The translations under genes were made by a program, and so were the position numbers. Below the pieces are notes generated by a model. It was given only the letters and a program-made list of their open reading frames with translations, was not told the DNA's origin and ran no database searches. Below, one piece after another: positions 41,542 through 52,816 of a stretch of 64,000 nt of DNA (position 1 is its first letter; every line of letters starts with the position of its first letter). The DNA comes from Ahaetulla prasina (taxonomy: Eukaryota > Chordata > Lepidosauria > Squamata > Colubridae). Location: the NCBI RefSeq assembly GCF_028640845.1, contig NC_080539.1:108676054-108740053 (forward strand). Direction: 5' to 3'.

Positions 41542-42655
41542 AAAACAAGCAAGCTCAAAGAGCACCAAGGATCTCTCCCCATCTCATCCATCATCTGTAG
41601 CTACAAGTCACACTTGTAAACATGTTAAAAAGTACCAGCGTAATCCTTCTGGGTGAAGGAATGCTGCACATGTGTCCTTTTTGAAAAGTATCCATTTATT
41701 TCTATGTTCTTTCAACTGTTAGCAATTCCCAAGGGGATCAGCTCTCTTATCCGTGACTTCTGAATTTATACAGGGCCTTTGATGAGGGCCTGAGGTAGGT
41801 CCCTCCTTCAGGCACTTTTCTAAGACCCCTTTTAAAAAATGAGAACTGAGTTCAGAAGGAGATGCAAAAAGAACCAGCATTTGTTCCCACTGGAACAAAA
41901 AAACAGAAAACGTTTTATCTATTATTAACCTTTTTCTCACCGCTTTACTGAGCCTGTCTGCTGTTTGATGGGGGATTTTTTTTTTTACAATGCTACGTTA
42001 TCTGAAGCTGAATAAATCAGGAGGGGAGAACCCTGGGGGCAGCAGCCAGCTGGCGGGAATATAATACAAAATTCTGGAACTTCTTTCATATCACAGATAT
42101 ATTTATGATCATTATGTCTGCGCATATATTGTCCATTCCACATTATTGTTTAGAAAAGATTGGTTGTAGAAATGCTTTTGTTTCTCGGTTTCATTTCAAG
42201 AACTAAACTTCATTGAACTAGCCAAAAGAAATACAGAGAAAAAGAGCATTTTTGCATAGTTATTTTAAACCAGCTGCAAGCCCATTCGGTGTGTTTTTGT
42301 TGTGTATACCATGAATGTGTGGGTTCACAGCAGTCACAACCAGAGAATAAAGGGGCCTTCCTCCTCTGAAAGCAAATATTCTGCCTGTTCCACTGACTAT
42401 ATCAGAGGCCATATGAAAAAGGAATAAGCCAACAACAGCGATGCAACAGAGAAACAGTGTAGTTTAATGGTTAAAGCTTTGGGTTTGGAGGGGAGAGATC
42501 ATGGAACATGTCTTCATCTATGGATCTAAAGCTCTGTGCATGACATTAGCTGCACAATCATACTCTTTCAGCCCAAACTTAAAGACAGTAGGCTAAAGTA
42601 AAAGGAAACCTTCGTTGAAGCTGTTCTGAGATCTTCAGGGAAAATGGGATAACAG

Positions 42656-42792
42656 CAGTGGTAGGATTCAGCCAGTTCACACCACTTCGGGAGAACAGGT
42701 TATTAACTTTCTGAGCAGTTTGGCAAACTGTTTGTTGGAAGAAGTCATTAGGGCAGAGAACCGGTTGTTAAATTACTTGAATCCCACCACTG
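42656..42792. mobile_element. 137-bp hAT MITE, CAGTGGTGGGATTCA family, copy 2
   Basis: The ends are CAGTGGTAGGATTCA and TGAATCCCACCACTG. Perfect 8-bp duplications GATAACAG flank it (42648-42655 and 42793-42800). It has the same length as the copy at 20310 and differs by scattered substitutions. Confidence 0.95.
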
Positions 42793-43062
42793 GATAACAG
42801 TATAACAAGCCAACAAACCTCTTTGGAACTTAATTTACTTAGCTGCATCTCTGGATCCAATGTAGTAAAATAAAAGGTAGACAGCGAATAGAATTGTTCC
42901 TGCTTCTAATTCTGCAGAGATTAGTGTACCATCTTCTCTGTAGGCTAATCTTTTGACCTAACAAAAGCTCTTAGTGGACCATGGCAGTTACTCTGCAAAA
43001 AGAACAGAAGTCTCTTGTCCTCTGGGAATTGGTAATACATGGTCATCTGTGGACCTGAAGGA

Positions 43063-43064
43063 TT

Positions 43065-43111
<47 letters not shown>

Positions 43112-43112
43112 T
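43063..43112. repeat. (ATTT)n microsatellite
   Basis: About twelve uninterrupted units. Confidence 0.95.
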
Positions 43113-43401
43113 GGTTGGAATGGGATTGAAACTAACTGCAATGGCAGCATTTCTGAATGAAGAATGGCTTTGTTGCAGACATCCTATAAAAGCATTGTTT
43201 TTAAAGTAGAAGGGAGGCAGCATTTCCTCTCTATATCCATTACCCCTAACACATTGAAAAGCAAAGTTTAAAATTCTGCCTTCTCCTGCTGCTAGAGAGA
43301 GAGAGAAAGAGAAAAAAAGAGGAAAAAAGTTGCTCATGATGAAAATGTAGAACTAGAGAAGAAGCCACCCAGAATCCCTCGGTTGAATTGAGTGGCTATA
43401 G

Positions 43402-43403
43402 AA

Positions 43404-43442
<39 letters not shown>

Positions 43443-43497
43443 ATGAATGAATGAATGAATGAATGAATGAATGAATGAATGAATGAATGAATGAATG
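43402..43497. repeat. compound (AAAT)n-(GAAT)n microsatellite
   Basis: About ten AAAT units pass directly into about thirteen GAAT units. GAAGCCACCCAGAATCCCTC at 43362 before it looks like a LINE 3' end, so the array probably grew from a LINE tail. Confidence 0.95.
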
Positions 43498-43851
43498 CAG
43501 GAAGTCCTTGACATATGATCACAATTGAGCCCAACATTTCTGCTGCTAAGGGAGATATTTGTTAAATGAATTTTGCCCCATCTTACAACTTTTCTTGCCA
43601 CGATTGTTAACACAGTTGTGAAGTGAATCTGATTTCCCCATTGACTTTGCTTGTCAGAAGGTCACAAAAGGGGATATGATACCCAAGATACTGCAACCTT
43701 TATAAATATGAGTCAGTTGCCAAGCATCTGGATTTTGATCACATGACCATGGGGATGGGTCATAAGTGTGAAAAACAGCCATAAGTCACTTTTTAGAGTG
43801 TGATTGCATCTTTGAACAGTGAATGAACTGTTGTAAATTGAGGACTACCTG
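43498..43851. mobile_element. DNA transposon with CAGGTAGTCCTC-type ends
   Basis: The left end CAGGAAGTCCTTGACATATG and the right end AAATTGAGGACTACCTG are imperfect inverted repeats. The body (CCCATTGACTTTGCTTGTCA, CAGTTGCCAAGCATCTG) is a widespread squamate nonautonomous element. The superfamily is uncertain and may be Tigger/mariner-like. Confidence 0.7.
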
Positions 43852-44303
43852 TACATAAATAAATAAAAACTTTACTTCTCCAATCTCCAGTCATTTTACT
43901 TTTGAATAAATCATGAGAACCTGGTTGGGTTGCGGACAACAAGGGAAAGAAATTTGCTTTATTGCAATGTGTTTCCTGGAAACTGTAACCCTCTCACCTT
44001 CCCCCCCCCCATCCTCCCACCCCACTCAGAAGTATCAAGCCTGACTACAAGTCATTAAAAAAAAAAGCATTCTATTACTTTTAAGAATGTATTACTTGAC
44101 CATAGCTAGAAGCTCTTGCGGCAGCCTACAAGAGCAACACTAATAACATCCACATATAAAATCAAACAAAAGCATTGCAAGAAAATCTTAAAATGCAATC
44201 AAGATGAAATCTCTGTTTCTAAAAAGAAGAATATATGGATGAAATCAGAGGTGGTATTCAGCAGGTTCTGACCAGTTCTGGAGAAACGGGAGCAGATATT
44301 TTG

Positions 44304-45892
44304 TGTTGTGGTCCGCCAGCAGCCTGTGGAGCTGGCAGCGGAGTCGGACAATGAGGAGGCTGGGGAGGACAATGGGTCAGTCCTGGAGTTAGGGGAAGGT
44401 CCAGATGAGGGCTCTGCATTGGAGGTAGAATTGGGACCAAGGCCATCTTGGACCGATGCACGGACTCCGAAGCCTCCAAAGGCAGACAGCAGAGAGGCAG
44501 AGGAACAAGAGAAGCCTGTTCCTAGTGCATGCATGCGAAGAGCTGCCAGAAGGCAAGAGTAGCTAAAGCAAAAAGGACGACTCGGGAGTAAGGCCAGGAG
44601 ATGATTGGCCCTTCCCATAAGGCTTAAAAGAGCAGAAACTGCTCTTAGGTGCTTTGTAGGAAAGCAACATTGCTACAATTGTTTCTTATCTCCTGTTTCT
44701 GAAATTCGTGGGGTTCTTGCCAAGAAAACCTTTAGCAAGGTGCCAAAGAAGAAAAAGGTTTGTGATAAGCCCAAGGACTTTTTATGAAGGACTTTGTTCT
44801 GGACTTATAATATAATATAACAACAGAGTTGGAAGGGACCTTGGAGGCCTTCTAGTCCAACCCCCTGCCCAGGCAGGAAACCCTACACCATCTCAGTCAG
44901 ATGGTTATCCAACATTTTCTTAAAAATTTCCAGTGTTGGAGCATTCACAAGTTCTGCAGGCAAGTCGTTCCACTTATTAATTGTTCTAACTGTCAGGAAA
45001 TTTCTCCTTAGTTCTAAGTTGCTTCTTTCTTTGATCAGTTTCCACCCATTGCTTCTTGTTCTACCCTCAGGTGCTTTGGAGAACAGCCCGACTCCCTCTT
45101 CTTTGTGGCAACCCCTGAGATATTGGAACACAGCTATCATGTCTCCCCTAGTCCTTCTTTTTATTAAACTAGACATACCCAGTTCCTGCAACCGTTCTTC
45201 ATATGTTTTAGCCTCCAGTCCCCTAATCATCTTTGTTGCTCTTTGCACTCTTTCTAGAGTCTCAACATCTTTTTTACATCGTGGCGACCAAAACTGGATG
45301 CAATATTCCAAGTGTGGCCTTACCAAGGCATTATAAAGTGGCACTAACACTTCACGTGATCTTGATTCTATCCCTCTGTTTATGCAGCCCAGAACTGTGT
45401 TGGCTTTTTTAGCAGCTGCTGCACACTGCTGGCTCATATCTAAATGGTTATCCACTAGGACTCCAAGATCCCTCTCACAGGTACCACATCTTGAGCAAGG
45501 TACCACATATACGGTACCGGTGCATTTTGGTTTTTTTACCTAAATGTAGAACCTTACTTTTTTCACTGTTGAATTTCATTTTGTTAGATAGCGCCCAATG
45601 TTCAAGTCTGTCAAGATCTTTTTGTAACTTGAGCCTATCTTCTGGAGTGTTGGCTATTCCTGCCAGCTTAGTGTCATCTGCAAATTTGATGAGTTCCCCA
45701 TCTATCCCCTCATCCAAGTCGTTAATGAAGATGTTGAAGAGTACTGGGCCTAAAACAGAGCCTTGGGGTACTCCACTGCATACTTAATTTGAACTAAGCT
45801 GAGAATGAAGTAATTCTCAGCTGTTCTAATAAAATATGTTTGTTTAGGGCTGATTGTGTCTGGTAATAACTACTTGGGTCTGGATCACAACA
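44304..45892 (+). mobile_element. solo LTR (TGTTGTGG...CACAACA) inside the hAT element
   Basis: It starts TGTTGTGGTCC and ends GGATCACAACA, with TTTG on both sides (44300-44303 and 45893-45896) as a 4-bp duplication. Its own length without the CR1 insert is about 600 bp. An AATAAA lies near 45830. The first 260 bases form an acidic open frame, listed in the findings. A relative with a 5-bp duplication lies at 49315-49874 on the other strand. Confidence 0.8.
44807..45787 (-). mobile_element. CR1 LINE fragment with reverse-transcriptase part, inside the LTR
   Basis: The minus strand encodes the end of the CR1 reverse transcriptase ([13 protein letters not shown], then [15 protein letters not shown] with the FADD catalytic motif). 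After a frameshift near 45510 it carries the C-terminal domain ([17 protein letters not shown] to [16 protein letters not shown]). The 3' end is CAACTCTGTT plus a short ATATT tail. Flanking LTR sequence GGACTTA and ACTTAATTTG suggests an ACTTA duplication. Confidence 0.92.
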
Positions 45893-47108
45893 TTTGAGTA
45901 GTTCGAAGAACCAATAAATACTATTTCTTGCTGGCCCCACCCCATCTATTCTCTGCCTCCTGAGTCCCAGCTGATTGGGCGAAAATTTGTGATTTTGCAG
46001 TAACCTTCCCTTGCCATGCCCACCAAGCCATGCCCAAAGAACCGATAGTAAAAAAAATTTGAATCCCACTACTGTATGAAATGGTCTGAAAGAAAAAGTT
46101 CAGAAAGGACTAATAATGAATTCTCTGAGAGACAATGCTTGCTTGTTAAGCTTAGAACACTGCCAATTACAGGACAGGCAAAAGAGTGATATTAAATTTG
46201 AGCAGACTAGGTGTTAAACATTTAACAGCATTTTTCACACTCTGACTTTCTTCAGCCTTGTTTAATTGTGCCTTGTCTGCTCCTGCAGGATTTATTAACC
46301 TGCCCTACAGATCCTGCAGAGCTAAGCTCCTCAGCCCTACTCTGGAGGGTTTCTGTACTCAGATATTTGCTCCAACCCATTTATCATTTATTTATTTTTG
46401 TTTAATGGAGGCTCCACCCACCAGCTGATTACATCCCAGATTCATTATCTTTAGAATTCAAGCGTTGTAATTTGATCTCGTACTAGCAACCAATTCCAAT
46501 TCCCTCCCAAGTGATTAATGGTGGAGAAGATGGGAGAAAAGTTGGCGAATAAGACACCTCCAATTAACCAGAGAAGAAGGAAGGTGTCCTAGCTTTAATA
46601 TTTGGGTTCCAAAATAGAGGAGGAAGAAGGATAAAATAGCAGTTAAATTCAATACAGTGAAGACCACCGCAAAAAAATAAAATAAAAAAGGTTTTCAAAA
46701 TAAAACCTCTTTTTCTAAAAAGTCCAATGTATTGATAGAACTTGTGAATGAAGTGGTCTGAAAGAAGAAATTCCCATACATTCCCAGGAACTCAGGTACA
46801 GTTCCAGCATTGACAATGGAGAAAATAAATGAGAAGAAATCTAGAAGAAAACATAGGAAACCAGTGAAGAATCAAAGTGGATCTTCTTATCTAAACAACC
46901 TCATGCCAATTCCGATTAACAGAAGTTTTTTTTTAAAAAAGGCTGCAATTGCAAGGCACCCCTGATGTATTAAAAGGTGTAGAGTGGCTGCTGTTGGGAC
47001 CTGTGGCAAAACAGGAATGGTTCTGCGAGTCAGATTGTTGATTCACCTCTCTGTTTTATTGACTAGCTCTAGATCCAGAGTAACGTGAAGTATTAGTTCC
47101 AGTGGTGG

Positions 47109-47530
47109 CAAGGGTGAAATACTACCAATTCTCTCCCGTTCAGGCGAACCAGTAGTGATAAAAACTACCGGTTCGGTTAAACCAGTAGTTAAAAAAAGCT
47201 ATGATCCGATGAAGACTTGTACCGTGCGGTTTAGCTTTGCTAGAAAGCAGCTGTGATGCCCAGTTTAGTGAAGCTAAACTGGGCACCATAGCTGATCCCC
47301 CCTCACTGTTCTACTTACCTTCCCAAGCCTCCTTTTGGCATGTACTGCATGTGATTGTCGGATTGTAGCATTTTTTAACTACTGAACTGGTAGCTAACTA
47401 CTGGTTCGACCAAACTGGTAGCTTTTTAAATGCGCATTTGGTGCACACTGCATGTGCAGCATGCACTTGGTGTACAGCACGCATGCGCAGCCAGTGAACT
47501 GGTAGCAAACCAGTTCAGATTTCACCCCTG
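47109..47530. mobile_element. hAT element, CAGGGGTGAAAT family, 422 bp
   Basis: The ends are CAAGGGTGAAATACTACC and GATTTCACCCCTG. The flanks AGTGGTGG and AGCAGTGG match at six of eight positions. Inside are several AAACTGGTAGC / GCTACCGGTT words and a stem at TGCCCAGTTTAGTGAAGC / TAAACTGGGCACCA. Confidence 0.75.
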
Positions 47531-47532
47531 AG

Positions 47533-47668
47533 CAGTGGGTTGCTACCGGTTCACCCTGGATCAGGCGAACCAGTAGTGGCGGCGGGAAGCTGTGCCCATC
47601 CGCCCAGAGGTATCTGCACATGTGCCCATAAGTGAACCGGTAGTGGCCGAAATTGAAACCCACTACTG
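47533..47668. mobile_element. hAT element, GTGGGTTGCTACCGGTT type, 136 bp
   Basis: The ends are CAGTGGGTTGCTACCGGTTC and TTGAAACCCACTACTG. It abuts the element ending at 47530 with two bases between. A clear target duplication is not visible, perhaps because the insertion was into the neighbour's end. Confidence 0.75.
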
Positions 47669-47671
47669 ATT

Positions 47672-48213
47672 AGTACCACTTTACAAAACCCTAGTAATAC
47701 CACACCTGGAATACTGCAACCAATTTTGGTCACCATACTACAAAAACAGATGTTGAGACCTTGGAAAAAGTTCAGAGAAGAGCAACTAAGATGATCAAAG
47801 GCCTGGAGACTAAAACATAGGAAGAATGGCTACAGGATTTGGGTTTGGCTAGTCTAAAGAAAAGTTTTAGGGGCAACATGATAACAGTACTCCAGTATTT
47901 GAGCAGCTGTCACAAAGAAGAAGGGGTCAAATTATTCTACAAAGCACCAGAGGGCAGGACAAGAAACAATGGTTGGAAACTAACCAAAGAGAGAAGCAAC
48001 CTGGAATTAAGGAGAAACTTCCTAACAATGAAGACAATTAATCAGTGGAATAGCTTGCCTTCAGAAACCATGGGTGCGCCATCACTGGAGATTTTTAAGA
48101 AGAGACTAGACAGCCACTTATCTGAAATAGTATAAATTCTCCTGCTTGAGGAGGGGCTGGACTAGAAGACCTCCAAGGTCCTTTCCAGCTCCATTCTAGT
48201 CTAATTCTAAATT
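47672..48213 (+). mobile_element. CR1 LINE 3' part
   Basis: The text TACCACACCTGGAATACTGC leads into a frame reading KKSFRGNMITVLQYLSSC and TMKTINQWNSLPSETMG to HLSEIV, a diverged CR1 C-terminus. The 3' end GGCTGGACTAGAAGACC is shared with other CR1 copies. It starts directly at the border of the hAT element. Confidence 0.88.
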
Positions 48214-49117
48214 CTAACAAACATAGGATTTCCCTAGGCTTAGTGGGATCATTAAAGTTAGAACCTTTGCATACAAAGCAGTCAGTAAAGTGACCAGCCT
48301 TCCACAGCAAAGATTTGTATTTGGGTATGGTTGGACCAGAATGCATGTTGAGTCAAGTTTTTCTCTTCACAAAAGGAATATTTTGTGTTTGCAGGCCTTT
48401 TGGGAAAGTAAAAGAGGGAGCAAGCCAGGACAGAACTGATAATGCTAAATATGCATATTGAACCTGTGGTTCATATGCAAAGGAAGAGAAATCTTCTATG
48501 AAAGAGTTGGTATTCTCAAGGTTAGTAAAGGCTACTCAGATAAGATTGACTTACTGACAATAAAAAAGAAAAGAGATAGACAGTGTTTGGGAGCAAGATT
48601 CAGCATGGAATTGTAATATTTCATCTGAGCTTTACAACTGAATGACTGATTCTTAGCCAGCACACCTAAATCAATGAGCTGGATTGCCTCCCTTACGCCA
48701 CAGTGACTCAGAACAAGGCTGCATTCATGCATCATGCTTAGGTTGCCTACAGGGTTTATCTCTTTTCAGGGTATATTGAGCTTCGTACAATCCAAACAAA
48801 CTGGGTCCACGCAACCAGGTAAGCTACACAAAATGCCAACAAAGTTCACTACTGTACGGTTAACCTTAACTGACTTCAGAGTGATGTCTAAATGCTTCTG
48901 CGGAATGTTCATCTGATCTAGTAAATTGCGTTGAGTGAAGACAGACCTAACTTCCATGAAATTCATTACCGTTTTACCATTTAACCATTTTCAAACCAAA
49001 TTGGATTTGTCTGATATCATGGAATGGCTTAAGAGTCAGACTGATGGGGCTGATCAGAAGTCATTCAATTAGCAAGCTTCCTTTTTAATATAAGACTATT
49101 TATGGCATGTATTATGG

Positions 49118-49249
49118 CAGGGGTGTCAAACTCGCAGCCCATGGGCTGGATGCATCATGTGCTGGCCACGCCCACCCCTGTTTTAGCGAAGGTGGGAAAA
49201 GTCACAATATGTCACGTGACGATGTGACTCTGCAAGTTTGACAACCCTG
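49118..49249. mobile_element. hAT MITE, CAGGGGTGTCAAACTC family
   Basis: The ends are CAGGGGTGTCAAACTCG and CAAGTTTGACAACCCTG. The flanks TATTATGG and TATTATAG match at seven of eight positions. The body TGGCCACGCCCA matches 5010-5136. Confidence 0.9.
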
Positions 49250-49314
49250 TATTATAGCTTTCCCTTTCCAGTGTTGTAACTCTATAAATGCACATTTGAT
49301 TAAGGAAACCAACC

Positions 49315-49874
49315 TGTTTTGACCTAGGCTCCCTTAAAAAGCAGGAAGCAGAGTCTTGGTCCCCGCAAAACCTCTTTTATTTACATGACTGTGAATTACT
49401 TTCATTCACAGTCAGCAAGGCCTGTTACTTTCAGAGGAATATTTATCAACGTACCTTATCTCGTTTGGCAAGCTACCACATAACTTGTTTCCAAACACAG
49501 TACAAGGCAAAACTTGGCACAGAGTCTCTCAGAGTCATGGAACAAATGAATTGTTTCCTGCAAAAGCCCACTCCCCATTCACTCCTCTTTTGTTTTCTAT
49601 GGGAGGGGCCAGTTACCTCTAAGGTGTGGCTTTACTCCCAAGTCGACCCTGCTTTCTGGGTTGTTCTTGTCTTCTAGCAGCTCTGCACATGCGCACACTG
49701 GGAACAGGCTCCAGCTGTTCCTCTGCCTCACTGCTGTCTAGCTCCCTCTCTGCCTCCAATGCTGAGCCTTCATCGGAGCTTTCCCCAGCCCCTAGGACTG
49801 GCCCATATTCCTCCCCAACCTCCTCACTGTCTGACTCTGCTTCCAGCTCTGCTGGCTGCTGGTGGGCTACAACA
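49315..49874 (-). mobile_element. solo LTR, 560 bp, 5-bp duplication
   Basis: On the plus strand it runs from TGTTTTGACCTAGG to GGGCTACAACA, with perfect CAACC duplications (49310-49314 and 49875-49879). The minus strand opens TGTTGTAGCCCACCAGCAG and shares about 250 bp with the LTR at 44304, including an acidic open frame. The other half differs between the two, so they are related subfamilies. Confidence 0.88.
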
Positions 49875-50570
49875 CAACCTTTCACTGAAAGAACGGAATA
49901 AAGAAATTTAACAATAATAGTAGCAACTAAGATAACAATTGCAATCATATTAATGGCCTTTCACAGGATTTGAATCAAGCGGCAGAGACTTTCTTTTTTT
50001 TTTTACTGGGAGCTTCAAGATCTGCAAAAGTACTATATACCATAGTCTAATTAAACTACAAAAAGGAGTTTGTTTTTATTAGAAACAATCTTCCAATTTA
50101 CTATTGCTGACAAATTGGGTGTGAAGATAGGAAAATAATGGGGAAAGAGGCTTTGTCTCTGCTAATTTCCTGCCATCTCACAAAGACATTTCTCTTCTAA
50201 CAAACCAGAGCTAGGCTTTTTATTTATTTGGAGGGGGGGGTGTTAATGTCTTTTTAAAAAAAATTGGCTAATGCAAGATTGCAGAACACAGTAAAGTCTC
50301 ATTTTGGCTAATCCGGCCTCTAAAAGCCTAATAGCTTAACTTTAGAGAGATATTTCTCCCCACAGCTCTAACACACCTCAAGCAATTTATAAACAGAAAA
50401 ATGGCATATTATCTACTGATTTGCCATATCTTCCCAATATTCTCTGAAAAGAACAGTCATTCAGATGTTAACCTAAATCCACATAGTCAATGTTATCACT
50501 ATGTTAATTAAAATACAATACTAGGTTTATAACCAAGAAAACAATGTATGGATAGTATCCATACTACAAT

Positions 50571-50911
50571 AAAGATAAAGTTTCCCCACACATGTGTGCT
50601 AGTCATTTCCGACTCTAGGGGGCAGTGCTCATCTCTGTTTTTAAGCCAAAGAGCCAGTGCTATCTGAAGACGTCTCCGTAGTCACGTGGCCAGCATGACT
50701 AAACACCAAAGGCGCATAGAGCACTGTTACCTTCCCCACAAAGTGGTCCCTATTTTTCTACTTGCATTTTTTACGTGCTTTCGAACTGCTAGGTTGGCAG
50801 AAGCTGGGACAAATAACGGGAGCTCACTCCATTATGTGGTACTAGGGATTCGAACCACTGAACTGCCACCCTTCAAGGTCAGTGTCTTAGCCACTGAGCC
50901 ACCATGTCCCT
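50571..50911 (-). mobile_element. squamate tRNA-headed SINE (Sauria SINE-like), - strand
   Basis: It has the same body as 36675-37009, read in reverse (AAAGTTTCCCCACACATGTG at the 3' end, GTCTTAGCCACTGAGCCACC at the head). The flanks CCATACTACAAT and CCATACTATAAT form a near-perfect target duplication, showing LINE-driven insertion. Confidence 0.92.
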
Positions 50912-51582
50912 TCCATACTATAATACCCTATTACTATTAATTTTACAAAACTTTCTACCAGCACAGATGATAGTGATTTTCCTCAAACTTCATTTTCGGC
51001 CTTCTCCTTTTCCTTAATGTTAACTAATAGCAGGCTGAGAACTCTGTAGTTATGTCAAAATGTTGTTTCTATTTTCTAAGCAGGGTGTCCATAAAATGGA
51101 AACCGTGTTTTATTTTGAAAACACTACAACTCACTTTAGCAGTTCTGCCAAACTGTTTTGGATCAACTGCAATTTGGCAGAAATAAACTTAGAACTTTTG
51201 GGTAGTTCCAGGATTTGGAAGAAATGAAATCCAGATCAACAAGAGGACAAGTCTAGTGCGTATCATAGCTGTCTCCTCTTAGCAGTTGTTGGAATTACTT
51301 TGTGTGCTCTTCTAGTGCCTTCTCTTTTTTCCTTCTCCTCATCTGCCTGCCTTGTCTCATTATGGCATAAACCATCAAAACACCAGAAATATGTTTCGAT
51401 TTCAGGCACAGATTGTGCAGGAAATATTTTACATATTATTTTCTAAGAACAAAAAGAACATTATTGCTCTAATGATGAAAAACATTCCTTCAGTGATGCC
51501 ATAGTTTTACTGGCCTTATTTCTTTTTTGCCTCATGCTGCATTTTCAACTCATTGTTGTATTCCAAAAGTGCTTTATCAGGA

Positions 51583-52185
51583 GGCGACTGGACTTTCTTG
51601 TTTTTTCTTTGAAAATGTTTCGCTTCTCATCCAAGAAGCTTCTTCAGCTCTTCAGCCCAGCTGTCTGCAAGGAATGTAAATCCTTCCATTCCCCACTATC
51701 CTGTCAGAGATGAAGAAGCTTCTTGAATGAGAAGTTAAATGTCTTCAAAGAAAAAAACAAGAAAGTTCAGTTGCCTCCTGAAAAAGCACCTTTGGGACAA
51801 CCATAACCTGGATGATTAAGAATCTCTACAGACTTTTAGCTATACAATTTGGGATGAACACCCTTTGAATGGTGTGGGAGTAGGAATGGATTTCCAGAGA
51901 AAAAAAATTGCAGACTACAGGAACCAGGAGCGCCACTCAGGTGACCCTGAGGACACAGATAAACCTCGAAGTGCTTCAACGACCCTCTAAATCAGAAAGG
52001 ATGCAAATGACCAGCTGTCTGCAAGGAATATAAATCCTTTCATTCTTCACTATCCTGTCAGAGATGAATAAGCTTCTTGGATGAGAAATGAAACGACTTC
52101 AAATAAAAAACAAAAAAGTCCAGTTGCCACCTTTGGGACAACCATGAACTGGATGACTGAGAATCTCTACAGACTTCCTGTTGTG
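51583..52185. repeat. Penelope-like terminal repeats, tandem plus inverted
   Basis: A block starting CCAGCTGTCTGCAAGGAAT and ending ACTGAGAATCTCTACAGAC occurs at about 51658-51833 and again at 52011-52176 in direct orientation, about 350 bp apart. An inverted partial copy (CGCTTCTCATCCAAGAAGC) precedes the first at 51583-51650. Direct tandem terminal repeats with an inverted partial copy are the insertion structure known for Penelope-like elements. No reverse transcriptase is present. Confidence 0.6.
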
Positions 52186-52357
52186 CTATGATGAAGCACA
52201 TTCTTAATTCTGAATAACTACCTTTCCAATCATTTTATCTTACAGTTGAACTTGATTATTAGCTTACACTTATTATTTCTATTATTGCCTAATTGGACAG
52301 TTCAATTGTCATTGTGGTAATTAGCATACTATAGGAATTGTAATCCATTGAATAGGG

Positions 52358-52707
52358 GGTCAGCCTAGTCCCCACCTGAAGGCAGAAAAAAGAAGCAGTA
52401 GATGAAAACTAATCAAGGAGAGAACCAACCTGGAAATAAGAAGACATTTCCTGATAGAACAATTAATCAGAGTAACTTGAAATAAGTTGAACAATCAATC
52501 AATCAATCAATCAATCAAATAAATAAACAAACAAACAAACAATCAGTGGAACAGCTTGCCTTCAGAAACTGTGGGTACTCGATCACTGGAGGTTTTTAAG
52601 GACGGATTGGAATACAATTTGTCTGAAATGGCATAGAGTTGCCTGCTTGAGTAGAGTGTTGAACTAGAAGACATCCCTACCAACTCTGTTATTCTGTTCT
52701 GTTATTA
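52358..52707 (+). mobile_element. CR1 3' end split by a microsatellite
   Basis: CCCCACCTGAAGGCAG to GAACAATTAATCAG is CR1, then (CAAT)n, (AAAT)n and (CAAA)n tracts (52493-52543) separate it from the continuation CAGTGGAACAGCTTGCC and the 3' end. Confidence 0.8.
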
Positions 52708-52816
52708 CATTTGGAGACCAACAAGCTTGAAAGAAAGATATATAATAACAGGAAAAAGACAGTATCACCTGTGGTTATACTTTTTCAGTGGAAAAATTAT
52801 GCCAATTAGGCTAAAC

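Larger units (their letters stand above)
41400..41580. repeat. Penelope-like repeat with head-to-head palindrome
   Basis: CATTACCCAAACTAGGTAAC at 41470 is followed after a short centre by its inverted copy to about 41532. The flanks (AATAAAGGAGAATATCTGTA on the left, AGAAAACAAGCAAGCTCAAA on the right) match the family at 2672-2800. Two copies of the ribozyme-like motif face each other. Confidence 0.6.
33482..44246. other. KIAA0408 3' flank and start of a long gene-free region
   Basis: The first part is probably 3' UTR. I find no exon with paired splice sites and recognisable protein. Identified contents are microsatellites (33712-33747, 34004-34052, 43063-43112, 43402-43497), an LTR fragment (35160-35282), hAT elements (35633-35830, 42656-42792), two SINEs (36675-37009, 37108-37380), a solo LTR (38508-38899), a Penelope-like palindrome (41400-41580) and a TIR element (43498-43851). 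The remaining AT-rich stretches, for example 39060-41390 and 41600-42640, show nothing I can name. Confidence 0.6.
44247..46074 (+). mobile_element. hAT element split by nested insertions
   Basis: The left part (44247-44303) starts CAGAGGTGGTATTCAGCAGG. The right part resumes after 45892 with TTTGAGTAGTTCGAAGAACC and ends TTTGAATCCCACTACTG at 46074. The outer flanks GATGAAAT and TATGAAAT match at seven of eight positions. The uninterrupted relative at 17357 shows the two parts join at AATTTTGAGTAG. The inserted material is a solo LTR that itself holds a CR1. Confidence 0.85.

Noticed and set aside
43402..43497. CRISPR-like regular repeat
   Set aside because: It is a four-base microsatellite in a vertebrate genome with no spacers.
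45019..45336. Plus-strand frame of 105 codons
   Set aside because: It is antisense to the CR1 reverse-transcriptase C-terminal domain.
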